From CAVQBP01 sp964448105 (GTDB lineage Bacteria > Bacteroidota > Ignavibacteria > Ignavibacteriales > Ignavibacteriaceae), in contig CAYUVK010000106.1 of the NCBI GenBank assembly GCA_964448105.1, positions 1-18,390 of the forward strand: a stretch of 18,390 nt of DNA, given 5' to 3'. The position numbers were made by a program, and so were the translations under genes. A model generated the notes under the pieces. The model made no database searches, was not told where the DNA came from, and saw only the letters and a program-made list of their open reading frames with translations. Below are positions 14,435-18,390 of the stretch, piece after piece; positions within the stretch are counted from its first letter, which is position 1, and each line of letters starts with the position of its first letter.

Positions 14435-15949
14435 CTAGTTTAGGTCATTATTTCTAACATTCTCTATCGAAATTTCTTTTATAGATCTGTGAGACGTTTC
14501 TATCTGTTGTATTTCAGGAATTTCTTTATTCATTAATTTTCCGCCAATTTCCTTTAATTTTTTTACTTGTGGAATAAATCTGCTCTCTAGTGAGCCAACT
14601 ACTTTATTGTAATTTTGCACAGCAGAGTTTAAGTTGATTCCAACATTTGATATGTGTTGAATTAAATTAGTAACTCTATTATATAGTTCTACACCGGCAT
14701 CTCTAATTTGATAGATATTATCTGCAATCTTAACTTGCTGCCAACTAAATGAAATTGTTCTAAGCATTGTAATAAGAGTTGTCGGGGTTGCAAATATTAT
14801 ACTATTGTTAATCCCATCCTCAATGAGAGATTTATCGAGCTCTAAAGCGGCTCCAAAGGAAGATTCAATTTGAAAGTACATAACTACAAAATCAGGTGTA
14901 TCGTCAAACTGACTCCAATACGATTTTTCGCTTAATTTTTTTAAATGATCTCTTACTGCAACAGCATGCTTATTGAGAAGGTCTGTTTTTTCTTGTTCAT
15001 CATTAATCTCGAAAGCTTGCATATATGAAGATAAAGGAACTTTAGCATCTACAATTATTTGGTGCTGCCCGGGAAGTTTTACAATCATGTCAGGTTTTAA
15101 TCCGCCCTCCTCAGTTGAAACTGAAACTTGTTCTTCAAAGTCACAATAATCATTCATCCCAGCAAATTCCACAACTCTACGAAGTCCAATTTCGCCATAT
15201 CTTCCTCTTGTATGAGAGGTTTTAAGAGCGGTTACAAGTGTATTTGTTCCCTTTTCAAGTTTTTCAGTCATTCCCTGCATATTTCCTAATAATACTTTCA
15301 TTTCTGAATAGGCACCTTGCCGAGCAGTTTCAATTTCTTGTATTTTACCATTAAAATTGGTCAAGCTTTCTTTTAAAGGTTGAACTATAGAATCTATGGC
15401 TTGTTGTCTTTTTTCTAATTCACTTTCGGAATCCTTTATATGTGAGTCTAAAACAGTTATTGCTAAATCTAAAAATGATTCGTTATTATTTTTTAGAGCA
15501 TCTGCAGATAAAGATCTAAAAGCGCGCTCAAGTGCTTCGTTTGCGTCAGAAACAAATTTTTTCTGTTCATTGATTGATTTTAGAGCCTCATCGTATTTTA
15601 CATTTAGTTTTGCATTAATTGAATTCAAACTTGTCAGTTCGTTAAGTTTGCTTTCATATAAAGCTCTAATATCATTATACTGTTTTTCTTTTTCTTCAAA
15701 TTGTGTTTTATACCTTACTCGCTCGCTTTGTTCATTTTTAATTTCTTCAATTAAATTCTCCTTTTTTCGCTTTTCCTCATTAAAATATTGTTTGGTTTCA
15801 TTATGGTTCAATATTTCATTATCAATTTGAGATTGCAATTCAATAATCGGTTTATTAAACTTATCTTTAACAAAATAATAGGTAATAATTGAACCAAGAA
15901 TTGAACCAAGAATTAAACCTACAATACCAAATATCAATTGTAATTCCAT
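14435..15949 (-). CDS. rmuC: RmuC-family DNA recombination protein
   Basis: 504 residues from ATG 15949, supported by AGGAG 7 bases upstream; the frame is open to 16042 without a better start. Residues 5-26 are a transmembrane helix and ~33-135 a long coiled coil. The RmuC domain (PF02646) spans ~200-470. It carries HTRGRYGEIGLRRVVEFAGM (246-265), KPDMIV (285-290), then IIVDAKVPLSSY with D301-A-K303, and SIIFATPTTLITMLRTI (383-399). The E, PD and DxK positions fit the PD-(D/E)XK nuclease fold predicted for the family. E. coli RmuC limits inversions at short inverted repeats. Length and order are normal. The next gene upstream, DUF2130, also combines a coiled coil with a PD-(D/E)XK-like motif. 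Confidence 0.9.
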   Translation of the reverse strand: MELQLIFGIVGLILGSILGSIITYYFVKDKFNKPIIELQSQIDNEILNHNETKQYFNEEKRKKENLIEEIKNEQSERVRYKTQFEEKEKQYNDIRALYESKLNELTSLNSINAKLNVKYDEALKSINEQKKFVSDANEALERAFRSLSADALKNNNESFLDLAITVLDSHIKDSESELEKRQQAIDSIVQPLKESLTNFNGKIQEIETARQGAYSEMKVLLGNMQGMTEKLEKGTNTLVTALKTSHTRGRYGEIGLRRVVEFAGMNDYCDFEEQVSVSTEEGGLKPDMIVKLPGQHQIIVDAKVPLSSYMQAFEINDEQEKTDLLNKHAVAVRDHLKKLSEKSYWSQFDDTPDFVVMYFQIESSFGAALELDKSLIEDGINNSIIFATPTTLITMLRTISFSWQQVKIADNIYQIRDAGVELYNRVTNLIQHISNVGINLNSAVQNYNKVVGSLESRFIPQVKKLKEIGGKLMNKEIPEIQQIETSHRSIKEISIENVRNNDLN

Positions 15950-16084
15950 TGTTGAATCTCCTAATTTTATATAACTTCCAAATAATCCTTTACCCCTATA
16001 AATAAATACTCCGGTTAATTTTTTTCCACTTAACCTCCCCAAAAATAAAATTTGATGAAAATCTTAATCTGGTTTCGTCTAATA

Positions 16085-16328
16085 AAATCCACAGAGAATA
16101 AATAGAACAGAGCAGAATGAAGAGAAGTTGCCCCATTTTTCTCCATGCCCTCAATTACGATATTTGTTAATGTATAATTATTAATTCTTAATGATTATTA
16201 CAAGTTAAATTAGAATCAATATAAATTAATTTTTCTTAACATATCCTACTGATGTGCGGACTATCATATAAGGTATGCTGAAAGAAGAGATAGAGCAGAA
16301 AATTAGGAGGGTGGGGAAGGAGAATTAG
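16085..16328 (+). repeat. Dispersed element copy 3
   Basis: The left box 16085-16156 (GAGAATAAATAGAACAGAGC, then TGAAGAGAAGTTGCCCCATT) matches 8278-8348 and 18006-18070. The middle is AT-rich. The tail 16272-16328 encodes MLKEEIEQKIRRVGKEN-TAG, the diverged C-terminus of the 14180 protein. Total length is 244 bases, against 240 for copy 1. The stretch 16329-16460 holds only AT-rich DNA without a supported feature. Confidence 0.6.
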
Positions 16329-16464
16329 GGGTAGTCAAATTTTTTACTCATTATATATTTTTTGTATTTCGGAAAATATTTGAGAAGATTTTAACCAAAT
16401 TTTACTAATAGATTTATTCCTATTCACCACATCAACTTCTTTTTCAATATAAGAATCATAATAA

Positions 16465-16572
16465 GGTCAACCTTGCAATCAAGCCGCAGCCCAGAGTAAG
16501 AGAATTAGTTTAATTTTATCTCAAAAATGCAGGGTGCGTAAGAAGCTGTTAACTTGAATTGCTTTGTTAGCG
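16465..16572. repeat. attC-like site K (108 bp imperfect palindrome)
   Basis: AACCTTGCAATCAAG (16469-16483) pairs with CTTGAATTGCTTTGTT (16553-16568), with one extra T bulged, and CAGC pairs with GCTG further in. GTTAGCG at 16566-16572 is close to GTTRRRY; the left end (GGTCAAC) has one mismatch to RYYYAAC. The interior 16509-16530 is shared with sites C and G. The site begins 8 bases after the DUF2130 stop. It is followed not by a gene start but by ~430 bases containing dispersed element copy 3, before RmuC. Confidence 0.55.
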
Positions 16573-16579
16573 TTAATCC

Positions 16580-17842
16580 CTATTTTAACAAATTTTCGTC
16601 GCTGCTCTCTAACATTTTAATATCTGGAATGGATGCGCCAGCGATTCCTTTTAATGAACCATAAAAATTAACTGCATTTGATAAAATCTTTTCAAGTTGT
16701 TTTTCACGTTCTTTCCAGATTTTTTGCATCTTCAATTTTTCATCGGAATAGTCATCTTGTAATGATTTAAACCCTTCTATAATAGCCTCAAATTGTCCTC
16801 TGAATTCTTGACTTGTTAAAAAATCGTAAAGCAGTTCCATTTTTGTATCCTTGCCTTGTTGTGTAATTGTAACTGCTTGAACTTGTAAAAGCCCTTGACG
16901 AAGTACTAAAGAAAAGCCTTTAATTTCCCAGAAGGAACACACCCATACGCCGTCTTTATAGAAATATTTAAATTCATTATCTGTTGGCATCGCCTCAGTT
17001 ACAATTACTAATACATCAGCCTTTACTTCAAGATTATCATCCCGTAATTTTTGTAACCACCCATATTCAAAGTTTTTTGTTCGTTTACTTTCGTAATATA
17101 TTTTCCCGCAATCATTACCTTGGTTTGTCTTAACAATTTGGATTACATCCGCACCGCGTTGCCCCTTCTTTACTTCTGTTACTTCATCATATGGATATAA
17201 GTTGCGCAGAATATTTTCTAATTCGAGTTCTTGAATTTCGCTTTGAAGTTGCATTGAACCTTGCTCGGCTTTCCGTTTCATTTCTTCAGCAAGTTTAGTC
17301 TGATCTTCTAACTTCTTTTCGAGTTCTTTTATCTTAAGAGTATTTTCCTTGTCTGCTTGTTTTTTAATTTTTTGTTTTTCTTCTTTCATTTTATCACTGA
17401 ATTCTTTTTCCTTTTCGAGTGCAACTTGATCACGCAATTCATCCTTTTCCCGTTTAAGTTTTTCAACTTCGGCTTTAGTTTTATTAAGTTCTTTTACTTG
17501 AGAAGATTTATGGTCAAGTTCTTTTTGTAAATCTTTTATTTGTTCAGAGGTTTCATCTTGAAGCTGTTCACGAATTGATTTCTCAAGTTTATTCTTTTCT
17601 GTTTTCAGTTTTGTCTGAACTTCCTTGGCTACAAGTTTATTCAATGACTCTTTTTGCTTTTTTACTTGTTCTTTCTCTGATTGAATTTCTTCCAGCTGCT
17701 TCTGGATTTCTTTATCACGTTTGGCAGATTTTTTATCATAATCTTTTTTGAATTGTTCTTCAAGTTGATGGTATAGAACATCATTTACATCAATGTCAGC
17801 ACCACATTGAGGACATTTAATAAAACTTTCTTTCTCTACCAT
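16580..17842 (-). CDS. DUF2130 coiled-coil protein
   Basis: 420 residues; TTGGAG 6-7 bases before ATG 17842 supports the start. Residues 8-20 (IKCPQCGADIDVN) are a single CxxC knuckle. Residues ~25-205 are a continuous Lys/Glu-rich coiled coil. Residues ~210-400 are the DUF2130 domain (PF09903): NILRNLYPYDEVTEVKKGQR, GADVIQ, CGKIYYESKRTKNF, KADVLVIVTEAMP, DGVWVCSFWEI and KMELLYDFLTSQEF. D232 and E251-S-K253, preceded by E220 or E223, give a D...ExK pattern like PD-(D/E)XK nucleases; nuclease activity is an inference. No transmembrane segment is seen. The gene lies one cassette upstream of RmuC on the same strand, and the two could act together on DNA. It is strongly A+T-rich, like RmuC. Confidence 0.85.
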   Translation of the reverse strand: MVEKESFIKCPQCGADIDVNDVLYHQLEEQFKKDYDKKSAKRDKEIQKQLEEIQSEKEQVKKQKESLNKLVAKEVQTKLKTEKNKLEKSIREQLQDETSEQIKDLQKELDHKSSQVKELNKTKAEVEKLKREKDELRDQVALEKEKEFSDKMKEEKQKIKKQADKENTLKIKELEKKLEDQTKLAEEMKRKAEQGSMQLQSEIQELELENILRNLYPYDEVTEVKKGQRGADVIQIVKTNQGNDCGKIYYESKRTKNFEYGWLQKLRDDNLEVKADVLVIVTEAMPTDNEFKYFYKDGVWVCSFWEIKGFSLVLRQGLLQVQAVTITQQGKDTKMELLYDFLTSQEFRGQFEAIIEGFKSLQDDYSDEKLKMQKIWKEREKQLEKILSNAVNFYGSLKGIAGASIPDIKMLESSDENLLK

Positions 17843-17864
17843 ATTTACTCCAATTTATTATTAC

Positions 17865-17945
17865 TGCTAACGGCCATGCAATTAAGCTGCAGCCCAAAAC
17901 AAGAAGCTTGTTTTATTTACAAATGCCGAAGATTAAGCAAACTAC
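17865..17945. repeat. attC-like site L with hairpin
   Basis: CTAACGGCCATGCAATTAAG at 17867-17886 is the best-preserved copy of the array block and gives GTTAGC on the minus strand, ~25 bases before the DUF2130 start. AAAACAAG (17896-17903) and CTTGTTTT (17907-17914) form a perfect 8-bp hairpin inside it, in the place of the variable terminal structure of an attC. The distal core is not clear. Confidence 0.45.
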
Positions 17946-18005
17946 TAAATATAGCTCCCATAAACATAAAAAATTTATGCAAATATTAATCTAACTTTTA
18001 CTTAC

Positions 18006-18180
18006 AAAATCCTCACAGGGATAAATAGAATGGCCTAAATGAAGAGAAATTAACCCATTTTTCTCTCATGTAAATTTATTAATCTATAAAGGCAATAAAA
18101 ATATTAATAATAAAGCAAGAACTTATTTTCTTACCAATAAAAATTTTCTAAACTTGAATTTTCAAATTTATTCCAACAAT
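18006..18180 (+). repeat. Dispersed element copy 4 (left part only)
   Basis: The box CACAGGGATAAATAGAATGG, then TGAAGAGAAATTAACCCATT, matches the left boxes of copies 1 and 3. An AT-rich middle containing AATAAAAATTTTCTAAACTT follows, but no coding tail is present. The remainder to 18243 is AT-rich with no supported feature. Confidence 0.5.
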
Positions 18181-18243
18181 ATACAATTATCATAAATAAT
18201 TGAAATAAATAGTTAAAATAATTGTTATATATATTTAATTAAA

Positions 18244-18390
18244 CTATTTTTTACTTGCTGGCGAGGGTGCAAATAAGCCAACTAAAGCACCTACTGCGGC
18301 CGAACCCAAAGCTACAAGAACTTCAGGTGTGGTTTTACTATCAAATACTAGAATCAGTGATCCAACAGCTGCTATTAATGCAAGTAAACC
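18244..18390 (-). CDS. C-terminal end of a small membrane protein (5' partial)
   Basis: The frame is open from the right edge to TAG at 18244-18246, giving 48 residues. Two hydrophobic segments, LLALIAAVGSLILVF and VLVALGSAAVGALVGLF, are joined by a short polar loop (DSKTTPE), and the end is PSPASKK. This suggests a helical hairpin near the C-terminus of a small membrane protein, possibly phage- or cassette-borne. The family is not recognised from this fragment. Confidence 0.6.
   Translation of the reverse strand, partial: GLLALIAAVGSLILVFDSKTTPEVLVALGSAAVGALVGLFAPSPASKK

Noticed and set aside
15396..15830. 144-codon plus-strand open frame
   Set aside because: It is antisense to the coiled coil and early RmuC domain; the Ser/Phe/Leu-rich translation is typical of the reverse strand of a Lys/Glu-rich coiled coil.
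15950..16042. 31-codon N-terminal extension of RmuC
   Set aside because: The ribosome-binding site AGGAG and the membrane helix at the start both point to ATG 15949.
3541..17890. CRISPR array
   Set aside because: The repeats are kilobases apart, diverged and flanked by genes; there is no regular short spacing and no cas gene.

Overview
The window looks like a low-GC member of the Bacteroidota/Chlorobi/Ignavibacteriota radiation. The main clue is four secreted proteins ending in a PorSS/T9SS-type C-terminal sorting domain with the N-(F/Y)-P-N-P-F-N-P...LGxE...LxxGxYxYxL...KKLxLxK pattern. No rRNA, tRNA, CRISPR array, integrase or transposase was found.

Layout. Positions 1-2084 hold two plus-strand genes for T9SS cargo: the 3' end of one, and a complete parallel beta-helix protein. 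From 2205 to the right edge, nearly every gene is on the minus strand, functionally unrelated to its neighbours and separated by long gaps. Reading from low to high coordinates these are: a serine-hydrolase (class C beta-lactamase-like) fragment abutting an M50-like protease with an amber stop after its HExxH motif; an NTF2/SnoaL-like protein; an isoprenylcysteine methyltransferase-like membrane protein; a T9SS cargo protein with a Big_5-like domain; a broken small ORF; an NAD-dependent epimerase; a 56-aa FmdB-type zinc ribbon; an eRF1-like (BaeRF) protein; an unrecognised secreted protein; a T9SS beta-propeller; an alpha/beta-hydrolase lipoprotein; RmuC; a DUF2130 coiled-coil protein; and the end of a small membrane protein. 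One small gene (14180-14395) is on the plus strand.

The most interesting structure is between the genes. About ten copies of a diverged motif around CATGCAATTAAGCCGCAGCC lie just upstream of minus-strand starts. Several form 90-110 bp imperfect palindromes bounded by (R)YYYAAC/GTTRRR(Y)-like cores, with one arm carrying an extra base. Their size, asymmetry and position between unrelated same-strand genes are those of integron attC sites. I infer that 2.1-18.4 kb is a degraded chromosomal-integron-like gene-cassette array, with T9SS cargo genes, RmuC and DUF2130 as cassette-borne genes. Only some sites match the core consensus well, and no integrase is visible, so this remains an inference.

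A second dispersed element of about 240 bp, always in plus orientation (8278, 12148, 16085, and a left part at 18006), combines a conserved box, an AT-rich middle and a coding tail. That tail is the last ~20 codons of the small gene at 14180. It looks like a deletion-derived repeat family that rides within the array.

The genes do not form a single pathway. The nearest thing to a functional pair is RmuC and DUF2130, both long coiled coils carrying PD-(D/E)XK-like motifs.
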